This document shows positions 26,845 through 36,344 of a stretch of DNA of 50,877 nucleotides, one piece after another. The translations under genes and the position numbers were made by a program. This DNA comes from VRUB01 sp046758085 (lineage in GTDB: Bacteria; Pseudomonadota; Gammaproteobacteria; Acidiferrobacterales; SPGG2): positions 1 through 50,877 of the forward strand of contig JBHHZP010000006.1 in assembly GCA_046758085.1 (NCBI GenBank). Direction: 5' to 3'. Each line of letters starts with the position of its first letter. Position 1 is the first letter of the stretch. Below the pieces are notes generated by a model, which saw only the letters and a program-made list of their open reading frames with translations, was not told where the DNA came from and searched no databases.

Positions 26845-27149
26845 CATCGCAGAGCGCGCAAAGATCGCAGAGAAATCCCCAAAAAACATCCAACGCACAG
26901 GCGCAAAGACGCAAAAAAATAATTATAGCTACTCATCAGCCTGCCGCACCTCCCCGCTAACGCTCTGGACGAAACGCGAAGAGCACAGAGAACTTCCAAA
27001 AAACAACGCCTCCAACGCAGTGGTGCAAACACGCAGAGGATTTAAACTAAAAACCGCTCATCTTGAGTATTCTTTGCGCCTTAGCGTCTTTCCCTCGTTA
27101 GGTCCGCAAACGCTACATTCGTGTAGCGCTCCTGCGTTAGGTGTTTTTA
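26845..27149. repeat. Intergenic 'cgcagag/cgcaaag' word repeat
   Basis: The approximately 400 bp between slt and lgt contain no gene. Left of centre are CATCGCAGAGCGCGCAAAG and GGCGCAAAGACGC; to the right are TTCTTTGCGCCTTAGCGTC words that are their rough reverse complements, so the segment is an imperfect inverted, MITE-like repeat. A perfect hairpin (27111-27128) lies inside its right edge. Confidence 0.55.
27111..27128 (-). terminator. Hairpin with UUCG-type loop downstream of lgt
   Basis: CGCTACA-TTCG-TGTAGCG, a 7-bp stem with a four-base loop, lies 30 bp beyond the lgt stop. On the minus strand only TTTG follows, so as a terminator it is weak. Confidence 0.4.
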
Positions 27150-27157
27150 TTTGCCAA

Positions 27158-27979
27158 TCAGGCCCGATTCTTGCGGTATGCCCACACCATCATGCCGACT
27201 CCGAGCAGAACCATAGGGAACGTCAGCACATGGCCTATCGTCACCCACCCGAACGCAAGGTAACCGATGTGCGCATCGGGTTCCCGTACAAACTCGACCA
27301 AAAAACGAAACACGCCATAGCAAATTAGGAATAACCCGGACACAGCGGCGGTCGGGCGCGGCCGGGCCGAGTACAGCCAAAGGATCAAGAATAATGCTAC
27401 ACCTTCGAGCAGGCACTCGTAGAGCTGCGACGGATGACGCGGCTGCTCTCCGGCATCGCGGAAAACCATCCCCCACGGCAGGTCCGTCACCCGTCCCCAG
27501 AGCTCCTGGTTAATAAAGTTTCCCAATCGCCCGGCCCCGAGACCGATCGCTACCACAGGCGCGATAAAGTCCGTGACCGCGAACCAGTGCCGGTGGGTGC
27601 GCCGCGCAAACACCCACATCGCAAATATGGCTCCCAGAAACCCCCCGTGGAATGACATGCCTCCCTTCCAGACCTGGAACAAATCAAGGGGATGCTCAAG
27701 ATAATGCGGTAGGTTGTAGAACACCACGTATCCCAGCCGACCGCCGATAATGACGCCCACCGCGATGTACACCAGCAGGTCCGAGATCTCTTGCTTGTTC
27801 CAACCGGAATCCGGGCGACCGGCGCGGTAGAGCGCGAGCAACCAGCCCCCGACAAAGCCGATGACATACATGATCCCATACCAATGCACGGCGAGCGGGC
27901 CGATGCTTATAGCAACGGGATCGATGTCTGGGGCGCGTAGCATCAGAATAAAAGCCGGGTTGACCATAGTATCAGGCAT
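27158..27979 (-). CDS. lgt: Prolipoprotein diacylglyceryl transferase
   Basis: Transfers diacylglyceryl from phosphatidylglycerol to the lipobox cysteine of prelipoproteins. The 273-residue integral membrane protein has the typical Lgt motifs: WYGIMYVIGFVGGW, GMSFHGGFLGA with the essential His, GRLGNFINQELWGR with essential Arg and Asn, and HPSQLYECLLEG. Seven hydrophobic helices are visible. The ATG at 27979 is used; an ATG four codons inside (27967) is equally possible. Related function to the lipoprotein encoded nearby. Confidence 0.97.
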   Translation of the reverse strand: MPDTMVNPAFILMLRAPDIDPVAISIGPLAVHWYGIMYVIGFVGGWLLALYRAGRPDSGWNKQEISDLLVYIAVGVIIGGRLGYVVFYNLPHYLEHPLDLFQVWKGGMSFHGGFLGAIFAMWVFARRTHRHWFAVTDFIAPVVAIGLGAGRLGNFINQELWGRVTDLPWGMVFRDAGEQPRHPSQLYECLLEGVALFLILWLYSARPRPTAAVSGLFLICYGVFRFLVEFVREPDAHIGYLAFGWVTIGHVLTFPMVLLGVGMMVWAYRKNRA

Positions 27980-28008
27980 TGTGCTTAGGCTGGCGAGCGT
28001 TCACCGAC

Positions 28009-28030
28009 GCGCCTGTCGCACGACAGGCGC
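28009..28030. repeat. Perfect 10-bp inverted repeat between the lgt and glycosyltransferase genes
   Basis: GCGCCTGTCG-CA-CGACAGGCGC forms a perfect stem with a 2-base centre. There is no T run on either strand, so it is more like an operator or mRNA structure in the lgt leader than a terminator. Confidence 0.45.
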
Positions 28031-28164
28031 TCACCGCGGTGCCGCACCGGCAAAGCGTGCTTTTTAACATCCTGCCCGGTGCCAAGTAAAATGCGTGATT
28101 GAGTTAGACGCCCCGCAGTGAAGGCAGCACGGAAAAATGACGAAAAACTCCTTTCAGCGGCCCG

Positions 28165-30006
28165 CTATGATCCGTCTGCGAGGATGGTGCGGGCTTCCCA
28201 CAGCCGGACTCGCTGGTCACCGTAGGCCGCCTCGAGCACAGGCTGCTCGAGCACAGCCGCACGTGGCTGCCACCCGTTAGTGTAGGTCACAACGATGCCA
28301 TCAGGATGATCCATGGCCCACTGGTGAATACCTCCGGCATCGACAACCTCGAGCGGCGCCGTTAATCGTCCCGCAAAATGATACTGGCCGTCATACGGTC
28401 CGACATGGGCGACGGGTATTTGCCCGCGCTCGACGGCCCCAAGGTAGGTCCCCACGATCTTGGCCTCATAGAGTTGATCGAACTGCCAACCAATGCCGAG
28501 GATGGCGATCACTAGCAAAGCTGTACCCCCGACCGCGATATTCATGATTCGTTGCTTGATCCCGCTAACTGGCAACCAAGCCACTGCGATGCCGATGACG
28601 GCAATCGCAATGCCGATATAGGCTGCACGCGGCTCCCACAGCAACGCAGGCAAGGCCTCGACCCGCGGTAAACCCGGCACCGCAGCCAGTACTCCTCCGA
28701 CGATGATCAACGGTAGCGCCATGCTTGACAGTGCGCTGTCCTGCGCGTAATCGACGAGCTCGTCGCTCAGGAGTAAGTACGCGGTGCTCAACGCCAGCGC
28801 CGGCAGGATCGGCAACAGCGCCTGCGGTTGCTTGACAGTGAGCAGCGACAACACAGCAATGGCCGGCCATACCCAGAACAGGCAGAACGTCATACCGGTG
28901 TCCATTTTCTCGCGGCGGGTGTGCCACAACCGCATCCACACCAACGGAAAGATCGACCATGGCAACGCCACGACTGGCAGTACCGCCAGGTACCACCACC
29001 AGGGCCGCTCGGGTGAAAATAAAATCACGCTCGCGCGCGGAAGGGCGTTTGAAAACAACCCCTCGACATAGCCTAGTTCGATACGATTGTAGAGCGCGAA
29101 TGCCCAGGCGACGATGATGACCACGGCCAGCAACATCGCCTTGGTGACACCGGCATACCAGCGGCCCCAACCCCACCCATACGAGCGGCTGACCCATATC
29201 GGTGCGAGCACGACCAGCGGCACAAGATAAATGAAAATCGCAAGTGCACCCGCCAGCGGCCCCAAACCCAACGCCAGACCCAGCAGCAGATAGCCATGCC
29301 GGATGCGACCACGCCACATCGCGGCAGCACCCAGGGCGCCCAGTAAGGTAAAGAACGCAAGCAGCAGTTCCCCGCCCACGAGCGTGGTGGAAAAAGCCCA
29401 AAAGAACATAGCCAGCAGTAACACGGGTGCAAATCGGGCCACATTGGCCTGGTCCGGCCACAGGGTGCGCGCCAGCCGTTGCGTCAGAAACAAACTGGCG
29501 AGACCGAACAACGCGGGAAGCAGGCGGGGCCACCAACCGTTGACGCCAAGTACGCCCCAGCCGAAGGTGATCAGCCAGAAAAACAACGGTGGCTGGTCGC
29601 TGTACACCGCACCGCCGAGGTGAGGCACCAGCAGATCGCCCCGCAGCCACATCTCCCAGGCGACGGCAAGCGTGCGTGTTTCATCCACGGGCCAAGGGGA
29701 ACGTACCGCCAACGCGGCCAGCACCGGAAACAGTGCCAGCCCCACCCAGGTCGTCACGGTCTTCGTGGCCAAAACCCATACCGGACGGCTCTTCCGTTTG
29801 CTAGTCCGTGGGCCGCGAACCGGGGGCGCAACCACGTCAGCGACTTCAATCTCCTCGACAACCAGCTTCTCGATTGCCGTGATACCGGGCGTGTCGCCTG
29901 AGTGTGAGGAGCGTCTCCGTCGCCGTTTCTGGTGCCGTTTCTCGCGCGGGGTGCGCGCCTTGGGCCAGAGCTTTGAAAATAGACTCGAACTCATCGCTAC
30001 CGTCAA
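28165..30006 (-). CDS. ArnT/PMT-type membrane glycosyltransferase
   Basis: A 613-residue integral membrane protein of the dolichyl-phosphate-mannose/ArnT glycosyltransferase superfamily. After a strongly basic cytoplasmic N-terminus (KRHQKRRRRRSSHS), the DETR metal-binding-like segment in SPWPVDETRTLAVAWEM is the first loop acidic motif of the family. About ten to twelve transmembrane helices and a C-terminal soluble domain (from about 500) follow. Such enzymes add sugars from lipid-linked donors to lipid A or proteins. Donor and acceptor cannot be deduced. The start may alternatively be the ATG at 29994. Confidence 0.85.
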   Translation of the reverse strand: MTVAMSSSLFSKLWPKARTPREKRHQKRRRRRSSHSGDTPGITAIEKLVVEEIEVADVVAPPVRGPRTSKRKSRPVWVLATKTVTTWVGLALFPVLAALAVRSPWPVDETRTLAVAWEMWLRGDLLVPHLGGAVYSDQPPLFFWLITFGWGVLGVNGWWPRLLPALFGLASLFLTQRLARTLWPDQANVARFAPVLLLAMFFWAFSTTLVGGELLLAFFTLLGALGAAAMWRGRIRHGYLLLGLALGLGPLAGALAIFIYLVPLVVLAPIWVSRSYGWGWGRWYAGVTKAMLLAVVIIVAWAFALYNRIELGYVEGLFSNALPRASVILFSPERPWWWYLAVLPVVALPWSIFPLVWMRLWHTRREKMDTGMTFCLFWVWPAIAVLSLLTVKQPQALLPILPALALSTAYLLLSDELVDYAQDSALSSMALPLIIVGGVLAAVPGLPRVEALPALLWEPRAAYIGIAIAVIGIAVAWLPVSGIKQRIMNIAVGGTALLVIAILGIGWQFDQLYEAKIVGTYLGAVERGQIPVAHVGPYDGQYHFAGRLTAPLEVVDAGGIHQWAMDHPDGIVVTYTNGWQPRAAVLEQPVLEAAYGDQRVRLWEARTILADGS

Positions 30007-30196
30007 GTTGCGTGCGGTTCAGGTGTTGACTGCCCGGATGGGCTTCGTGACAAGCTAACTAAAATACTAGCAGCACGACTCGACCAGCGTGAGCCACGAC
30101 ACCAAGAAAAAGCAGGGTTAGTCAGGTGAGCTTCGCCTGAGGCTGCCGGACACTATAAATCCATATTACTAAAGCGGAAAGCGCGTTGGGCGCGGT

Positions 30197-30225
30197 ACGA
30201 CAAAGCCCGGGAAATTCGCTATAGT
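30197..30225 (+). promoter_or_regulatory. Promoter of the thioredoxin-domain gene
   Basis: ACGACA (-35), 17 bp, TATAGT (-10) ends 29 bp upstream of the ATG. Both boxes are close to the sigma-70 consensus. Confidence 0.5.
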
Positions 30226-30254
30226 GCAGGCGCCGAAACCCAAGCGCGCGAGCT

Positions 30255-32339
30255 ATGCCAGACAGCCAACACACAAACCGCCTGATTTCCGAGACCAGCC
30301 CCTATCTGCTCCAGCACGCGCACAACCCCGTCGACTGGTATCCGTGGGGCAAGGAGGCGTTAGAGCGGGCGCAGCACGACAATATGCCGATCCTGCTCTC
30401 GATCGGCTACTCGGCATGTCACTGGTGCCACGTGATGGAACATGAGTCCTTCGAGGACGAAGCTATCGCCAAGGTGATGAACGACTCCTTTGTGTGCATC
30501 AAGGTGGACCGGGAAGAACGGCCGGACCTCGACAAGATTTACCAAACGGCTCATCAGATCCTGATTCAGCGACCCGGCGGTTGGCCTTTGACCATGTTTC
30601 TCACGCCCGATGATCATATGCCGTTTTTCGGTGGTACGTACTTTCCTGATCAACCGCGCCATGGATTACCGGGCTTCACCGATGTACTGCAGCGCGTGGC
30701 AAGCTTCTACCGGGAGCAACGCGATCGCTTGGCCCAACAGAGTGTGTCCTTGCGCGACATCTTTGCGCGCATCCAACCACAGGCCAGCGACGCACAGATC
30801 AGCCAGGACGTGCTCAATCGCGCTTACGCTGAGCTCAAACAGCAATTTGATCCGCGCTACGGCGGTTTCGGCTCGGCCCCCAAGTTCCCGCATCCGCCCT
30901 CGATCGAACGCAGCCTGCGCTACTGGGCACAGAGCGCATTGAACCAGAGCGAAGATAAGCAGGCGTTACACTTGGCTGCGCACACGCTGCACGCCATGGC
31001 TGCCGGAGGGCTGTACGACCAGCTTGGCGGTGGTTTCTGTCGCTACTCGGTCGACGAAGCCTGGATGATCCCGCATTTTGAAAAGATGCTGTACGATAAC
31101 GCCCAGCTACTGAACCTGTACACGGACGCGGCACTCGCCACCGGGCGACCGCTGTTCCGGCGCATCGCCCTGGAGACTGCGGCCTGGGTCAAGCGCGAGA
31201 TGCAATCGCCCCGAGGTGGTTATTACTCCACACTGGACGCCGACTCCGAAGGACAAGAAGGTAAGTTTTACGTGTGGTCCGAGCAGGAGATGCAACAGCT
31301 GCTCACCGCCGAGGAATGGTCCGTGGTCGCATCACACTATGGGCTGAGCGGCGCCGGCAACTTTGAAGGAAAATGGCACCTCAATGTCAACGCCGATATC
31401 GACGCCGTCGCCAAAGCGGTCGGTTTGCCGGGGCAGGAAGTACGTGAGCAGCTCGCTTCAGCGCACCGCAAGCTCCTCGATACGCGCGAGAAGCGCGTGC
31501 GCCCGGGACGCGATGAGAAGATCCTGACGTCATGGAACGGCCTGATGATCAAAGCCATGGCGCATGCCGGGCGCTTGCTCGGTCAGCCCGAGCTGGTCGC
31601 CTCGGCCGACTCCGCGCTCGCGTTCATCCGCCAGCAGCTATGGAAAAACGGTCGGTTGCTTGCCACCGCCAAAGACGGACGCGCGCACCTGAATGCCTAT
31701 CTGGACGACTATGTGTTCCTGATCGATGGCGTACTCGAGCTGCTGCAGGCGCGCTGGCGCCGTGCCGACCTCGAGCTGATCCAGACCCTGGCGGAAACGG
31801 TACTGAAGCATTTCGAGAATCACGCCGAGGGGGGCTTCTACTTCACCGCCGACGACCATGAAAAACTGGTCTACCGCCCGATCCCGACCCATGATGATGC
31901 GGTCCCCTCCGGCAATGGCGTCGCCGCACATACGCTCTTGCGCCTCGGGCACCTGCTGGGAGAGACGCGCTATCTGGAGGCCGCCGAGCGCACTTTGAAG
32001 GCGCTGTACTCTGCCATCAGCCATACCCCGTCGGGTCACGGCACGCTGCTGCGGGCGGTGGAAGAATATTTGCTCCCGACCCAAACGATTGTGCTGCGCG
32101 GAAACTCCGACGCTATGCAGCCGTGGATCGCGCGTTGCAACCAGGCCTATGCGCCGCGACGTCTTACCGTCGCCATCGCGAACGACGAGCAAGACCTCCC
32201 CGGGTTGCTGGCCGCACGCGAACCTAAAGCTGCCGTCACCGCGTACGTGTGTTCCGGCCACAGCTGCCTGGCACCCATAACAAACCTCGACGAACTCGAT
32301 ACGGAATTAAAACAAACTGAGGTAGCTAGTTGCGGGTAG
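30255..32339 (+). CDS. Thioredoxin-domain protein, YyaL/SSP411 family
   Basis: A 694-residue cytosolic protein. The N-terminal DUF255 thioredoxin-like domain has SACHWCHVMEHESFED, with C-x-x-C, and ILLSIGYSACHWC context typical of the family. A six-hairpin glycosidase-like fold follows (about 200-620: EKMLYDNAQLL, KWHLNVN, SWNGLMIKAMAHAG). Human and bacterial homologues (spermatogenesis-associated protein 20/YyaL) have no agreed activity; a cellobiose 2-epimerase-like or thiol function has been suggested. The last few codons (EVASCG) run into an intergenic repeat, so the native end may have been altered. A promoter at 30197-30225 precedes it. Confidence 0.9.
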   Translation: MPDSQHTNRLISETSPYLLQHAHNPVDWYPWGKEALERAQHDNMPILLSIGYSACHWCHVMEHESFEDEAIAKVMNDSFVCIKVDREERPDLDKIYQTAHQILIQRPGGWPLTMFLTPDDHMPFFGGTYFPDQPRHGLPGFTDVLQRVASFYREQRDRLAQQSVSLRDIFARIQPQASDAQISQDVLNRAYAELKQQFDPRYGGFGSAPKFPHPPSIERSLRYWAQSALNQSEDKQALHLAAHTLHAMAAGGLYDQLGGGFCRYSVDEAWMIPHFEKMLYDNAQLLNLYTDAALATGRPLFRRIALETAAWVKREMQSPRGGYYSTLDADSEGQEGKFYVWSEQEMQQLLTAEEWSVVASHYGLSGAGNFEGKWHLNVNADIDAVAKAVGLPGQEVREQLASAHRKLLDTREKRVRPGRDEKILTSWNGLMIKAMAHAGRLLGQPELVASADSALAFIRQQLWKNGRLLATAKDGRAHLNAYLDDYVFLIDGVLELLQARWRRADLELIQTLAETVLKHFENHAEGGFYFTADDHEKLVYRPIPTHDDAVPSGNGVAAHTLLRLGHLLGETRYLEAAERTLKALYSAISHTPSGHGTLLRAVEEYLLPTQTIVLRGNSDAMQPWIARCNQAYAPRRLTVAIANDEQDLPGLLAAREPKAAVTAYVCSGHSCLAPITNLDELDTELKQTEVASCG

Positions 32340-32436
32340 CTGGTAGCGGGGAAAAGGCAGGAAAATAATGGCGAGATACAGTCCACCCGGTTTCCCAGCA
32401 CTGACTCGCTACTAGCCACACACCACTCGCTACTTT
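32318..32436. repeat. Inverted 'agctagt/gtagcgag' word repeat
   Basis: Left arm: GTAGCTAGTTGCGGGTAGCT and GGTAGCGGG near 32321-32350. Right arm: ACTCGCTACTAGCC and CACTCGCTAC near 32402-32435, roughly its reverse complement. It fills the gap between the thioredoxin-domain gene and dgkA and overlaps the end of the former. A similar unit occurs at 40035-40125. Confidence 0.55.
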
Positions 32437-32816
32437 CATGACAAAAACCGCGGTATCAGTATCAAGGACCAGACAACGACCACAAGCATCAATGCCACGA
32501 ACACCGCGGCCGAGCCGAGGTCCTTGGCAGCGCCCGAGAGCTCGTGGCGTTCAGTGCCGATGCGATCCACCAGTGCCTCCACCGCTGAGTTGAGCAACTC
32601 GACGATGAGCACGAGCATGAGACTGCCGACCAGTAGTGTCCGCTCTACTCCGGTCTGCCCGAGCCAGATCCCGAGCGGTGCCAGAACGACGAACAAGGCG
32701 AGCTCCTGACGAAAGGCCGTCTCGCGTGATGCCGCTGCCTTCAAACCCGCGAACGAGTACCCTGTCGCCCGTATGACGCGCCCCAGATCTCCCAGACCCC
32801 AGAATGGTTTCTTCAC
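32436..32816 (-). CDS. dgkA: Diacylglycerol kinase DgkA
   Basis: Membrane enzyme that phosphorylates diacylglycerol to phosphatidic acid for lipid recycling. The 126-residue protein has three transmembrane helices and the family motifs AASRETAFRQELALFV, then LIVELLNSAVEALVDRIGTERHELSGAAKDLGSAAVF with catalytic Glu and Asn residues. Length is typical (about 120-130). It is divergent from the SulP gene. Confidence 0.95.
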   Translation of the reverse strand: MKKPFWGLGDLGRVIRATGYSFAGLKAAASRETAFRQELALFVVLAPLGIWLGQTGVERTLLVGSLMLVLIVELLNSAVEALVDRIGTERHELSGAAKDLGSAAVFVALMLVVVVWSLILIPRFLS

Positions 32817-32971
32817 AGAGCCTGTTTACCGGGCAACGGTTTCCGAATCAAGTGAAGAAAGCGAACAGATTCCGTGACCAGTGCGACAATGCAAGCACCG
32901 CTAAAACGGAGTAGAATCGCGCGCGTTTTTGCTTGTTCACACCGCACTGCTTTGTAATTACATTCTTACCC

Positions 32972-34798
32972 ATGAGATCACGCCGAACTCCGCAGTACAT
33001 GAGCGTGCTCTGGGGTAGGTTTTTTCCGTTCCTGCGCTGGCGGCACCTGGTAAACGCGGATACGGTTAAGGCAGACCTCATGGCCGGGCTCACGAATGCG
33101 GTGATTGTGCTGCCCCAGGGCGTGGCCTTCGCCATGATCGCCGGCATGCCGCCGGAGTACGGGCTTTATGCCGGGATGGTACCGGCAGTTGTGGCGGCCT
33201 TGTTTGGCTCCTCCTGGCACCTGGTGTCAGGTCCGACGACAGCAGCATCCATCGTTCTGTTTTCGGCGCTGAGCGCGCAAGCCGAGCCGGGCACTGCCGA
33301 GTACGTCAGTCTAGCGCTGACATTGACTTTCATGGTCGGCGCCATCGAGCTGGTGCTTGGTCTGGCCCGCATGGGTATGTTGGTGAACTTCGTCTCGCAC
33401 TCGGTGATCGTGGGCTTCACCGCTGGCGCGGCCATATTGATCGCCGTTAAGCAGCTCGAGAATTTCTTCGGCGTCCCCATTCCACGCGGCGGCCACCTGC
33501 ACGACATGTTGTATGACTTCGTGCAAGTGGTTCCGCAGATTAACGGCTACGTGACCGCAGTCGCGCTGGTCACGCTGCTGTCGGGCATTGCCGTGAGGCG
33601 TTGGCTGCCGCGGCTGCCTTACCTCATCGTCGCTATGGTGGTGGGCAGCGTGACGGCTTTTCTCATCAACCGCGTGCTTGGTACCGAAACCACCGGTATC
33701 GATGTGGTGGGTGCGCTGCCCCGGGCGCTGCCGCCGCTGTCGGCGCCCGACTTCTCGCTCACTACGATCAGACACCTGGCGCCGGCAGCCCTGGCGGTCA
33801 CACTGTTCGCCCTGACCGAGGCCGTCTCCATCGGGCGTGCGCTCGCCATGCGTAGCGGCCAGCGCCTGGACGGCAATCAGGAGTTCGTCGGTCAGGGGCT
33901 GTCCAATATTGCCGGCAGTTTTTTCTCCGGCTATGTGGCGACCGGTTCATTCAACCGCAGCGCCATGAACTATCAGGCCGGCGCCAAGACCCCGCTGGCG
34001 GCGGTGCTCGCGGGAGTGTTCCTGATGATCGTCGTGGTGCTGCTGGCGCCATTGGCGGCCTATCTCGCGAACGCGGCCATGGCCGGCATTTTGGTGCTGG
34101 TCGCTTGGGGACTGATCGATTTCCCCGAGATCCGTCACATCCTCAAGAGCAGCCGCGCCGAGACGGCGATCTTTGGAGTGACCTTCTTGGGCGCGCTTTT
34201 TCTGGAGCTCGAGTTTGCCATTTTCGCCGGCGTCCTGCTCTCGCTCGTGCTCTACCTGATGCGCGTCTCGCGACCCGAGATCGTTATCCGCGTCCCGGAT
34301 CCACGCCTGCCGAAGCGAGCCTTCAGCAGCGACCCGCAGCTTCCACACTGCCCACAGATCTGCTTTTTGCGCATAGACGGCCCGCTGTTTTTCGGGTCGG
34401 TCAATCACGTCCAGGAGGCGTTCGCCCGGCTCGAGCTAGAGAGGCCAGCGCAAAAACACCTTGCCATTATCGCCGGCGGCATCAACTTCGTTGACCTGGC
34501 CGGTGGCGCGGCCTTGGTGCACGAAGCACGAAAGCGCAAGGCCAATGGCGGCGACCTGTACTTTATCCGCGTCAAGCGAGGGCTCTGGGATTCGCTTGAT
34601 CGCTATGGCTGCCTGGACGCGATCGGGGCGAATAATGTTTTTCAGTCCAAGACCGCTGCGATTACCGCCATTTTCCAGAAGCTCGACAAACAGGTCTGCC
34701 GGGACTGCACGCAACGGATCTTCCGCGAGTGCGCCACCGTGGAACCGCGGGTCACGAGCGAACCGCCGGGCGCCAGCGCCAAGAAGGCCGGCCGTTAG
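32972..34798 (+). CDS. SulP family anion transporter with STAS domain
   Basis: A 608-residue membrane protein of the SLC26/SulP family: start MRSRRTPQYMSVLWGRFFPF, then the SulP signature region with DLMAGLTNAVIVLPQGVAFAMIAGMPPEYGLYAGMVPAVVAALFGSS, about ten to twelve helices, a second signature (FTAGAAILIAVKQLENFFG), and a C-terminal STAS domain (about 450-560) followed by a basic cysteine-containing tail. Family members move sulfate, bicarbonate or other anions; the substrate cannot be deduced. The ORF extends further upstream (32933) without support; an internal ATG at 32999 is also possible. Confidence 0.9.
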   Translation: MRSRRTPQYMSVLWGRFFPFLRWRHLVNADTVKADLMAGLTNAVIVLPQGVAFAMIAGMPPEYGLYAGMVPAVVAALFGSSWHLVSGPTTAASIVLFSALSAQAEPGTAEYVSLALTLTFMVGAIELVLGLARMGMLVNFVSHSVIVGFTAGAAILIAVKQLENFFGVPIPRGGHLHDMLYDFVQVVPQINGYVTAVALVTLLSGIAVRRWLPRLPYLIVAMVVGSVTAFLINRVLGTETTGIDVVGALPRALPPLSAPDFSLTTIRHLAPAALAVTLFALTEAVSIGRALAMRSGQRLDGNQEFVGQGLSNIAGSFFSGYVATGSFNRSAMNYQAGAKTPLAAVLAGVFLMIVVVLLAPLAAYLANAAMAGILVLVAWGLIDFPEIRHILKSSRAETAIFGVTFLGALFLELEFAIFAGVLLSLVLYLMRVSRPEIVIRVPDPRLPKRAFSSDPQLPHCPQICFLRIDGPLFFGSVNHVQEAFARLELERPAQKHLAIIAGGINFVDLAGGAALVHEARKRKANGGDLYFIRVKRGLWDSLDRYGCLDAIGANNVFQSKTAAITAIFQKLDKQVCRDCTQRIFRECATVEPRVTSEPPGASAKKAGR

Positions 34799-34876
34799 GC
34801 TTTGCCGGTGTAATGAGAGTCCTGTGCAAACGCTAGTGGCCCCAGGCGTGATATTCGAACGCTGAGATCGCGCGCC

Positions 34877-36340
34877 TCAGGCGCCCGGACGCCAGGTCAG
34901 ATCCAGCTGCCGTGCCGCCCGCACGTCGTCGAGGCGACACACCGGGGTCGTGTGCGGTGCACCCTTGACCTGCTCGGGGCGGTCCTTCGCCTCGGCCGCT
35001 ATTTCCGCCATCGCATCGATGAACCCGTCCAACACATCTTTGTCTTCGCTTTCAGTGGGCTCAATCAGGAAACACTCCGGCACCAGCAGCGGAAAATAGG
35101 TGGTCGGTGCGTGATAACCCTTGTCGAGCAAGCGCTTGGCGACGTCCATCGCGATCACCTCGGTCTCATCCTTGAGCTCCTTGAGCGTGATAATAAACTC
35201 GTGCGAGGCGCGCCGGTCAGGGTAGGCGAGCTGAAAACCCGCCTTGGCCAGTTGCGCGGCCATGTAGTTGGCATTGAGGGTAGAGAACTCGGCAACGCGT
35301 TGCATGCCGTCGCGCCCGAGCAACCGCGCATACACATAGGCCCGCAGCAATACGCCGGCATTGCCCATGAAGGCCGATAAGCGTCCGATTGAGTGCGGCA
35401 GCAATGTCTCCGTGAGCCAGCGATACTCGCCACCCTCGTGCGTCACTACCGGCACTGGTAAAAACGGCTGCAGTCTCTCGTTGGCGCCCACAGGACCAGC
35501 GCCCGGGCCGCCGCCGCCGTGTGGGGTAGAGAATGTCTTGTGCAGGTTCATGTGAATGACATCAAAGCCCATATCACCCGGCTTCACCTTGCCGAGAATT
35601 GCATTCAGATTGGCACCGTCGTAGTAGAGCAGACCGCCCGCGTCATGGACCACGCGAGCGATCTCGATAATGTGGCGCTCGAACACGCCGAGTGTAGATG
35701 GATTGGTCAACATCAAACCGGCTGTCTTGGGCCCGACGGCCGCTTTCAACACTTCCAGGTCCACATCACCTTCCCGGCCCGTCGGAATCTCACGTACGCT
35801 GTAGCCGCACATCGTGGCGGTGGCCGGATTGGTGCCGTGCGCCGCATCCGGTACGAGGATCTCGCTGCGCCCGGTGTCGCCGCGTGATTCGTGATAGGCC
35901 CGGATCATGGCCACGCCGGTAAACTCCCCCTGCGCGCCGGCGAGTGGAGTCAGTGAGACCGCCGCCATGCCGGTGATGTCTTTGAGCATCTCTTGCAGCT
36001 CGTGCATACACGCGAGGAAGCCCTGGCCGGTGGTTTCGGGCGCGTAGGGATGGCGCCCCAGAAGCTGCGGGAGCATCGCCAGGCGGTTGCAGGCGCGCGG
36101 ATTGTATTTCATAGTGCAAGAGCCAAGCGGGTAGAAATGGGTATCGATGGAGAAGTTCTGCTGCGACAGCCGGGTGTAATGGCGCAGCGCTTGGAGTTCG
36201 GACACCTGCGGCAGCAGCGGGCGTTGCTTGCGCCGGAACCTATCCGGGATCTTCTCGATCGCCGCTTTTTCAACCGGTGCCTGCGACGGGTTGTGACGAT
36301 CTTGTTTCGAGATTTCAAATATCAGCATGGTCTTGCTCAT
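34877..36340 (-). CDS. gcvPB: Glycine dehydrogenase (decarboxylating) subunit 2 (P2)
   Basis: One of two subunits that form the P protein of the glycine cleavage system; it carries the PLP lysine in MNLHKTFSTPHGGGGPGAGP. Other family segments: HYTRLSQQNFSIDTHFYPLGSCTMKYNPRACN, VLVPDAAHGTNPATA and PTTYFPLLVPECFLIEPTE. The protein is 487 residues, a normal length. Its start ATG at 36340 follows only a few bases after the dispersed repeat; a second in-frame ATG (36328) starts the usual MLIFE N-terminus. No good ribosome site precedes either. It is separated from gcvPA by 565 bp of repeat and a tpx fragment. Confidence 0.96.
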   Translation of the reverse strand: MSKTMLIFEISKQDRHNPSQAPVEKAAIEKIPDRFRRKQRPLLPQVSELQALRHYTRLSQQNFSIDTHFYPLGSCTMKYNPRACNRLAMLPQLLGRHPYAPETTGQGFLACMHELQEMLKDITGMAAVSLTPLAGAQGEFTGVAMIRAYHESRGDTGRSEILVPDAAHGTNPATATMCGYSVREIPTGREGDVDLEVLKAAVGPKTAGLMLTNPSTLGVFERHIIEIARVVHDAGGLLYYDGANLNAILGKVKPGDMGFDVIHMNLHKTFSTPHGGGGPGAGPVGANERLQPFLPVPVVTHEGGEYRWLTETLLPHSIGRLSAFMGNAGVLLRAYVYARLLGRDGMQRVAEFSTLNANYMAAQLAKAGFQLAYPDRRASHEFIITLKELKDETEVIAMDVAKRLLDKGYHAPTTYFPLLVPECFLIEPTESEDKDVLDGFIDAMAEIAAEAKDRPEQVKGAPHTTPVCRLDDVRAARQLDLTWRPGA

Positions 36341-36344
36341 TGGT

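Noticed and set aside
28009..28030. Palindrome as a terminator of the glycosyltransferase gene
   Set aside because: No T run on either strand and it lies about 135 bp behind the stop codon; kept only as an inverted repeat.
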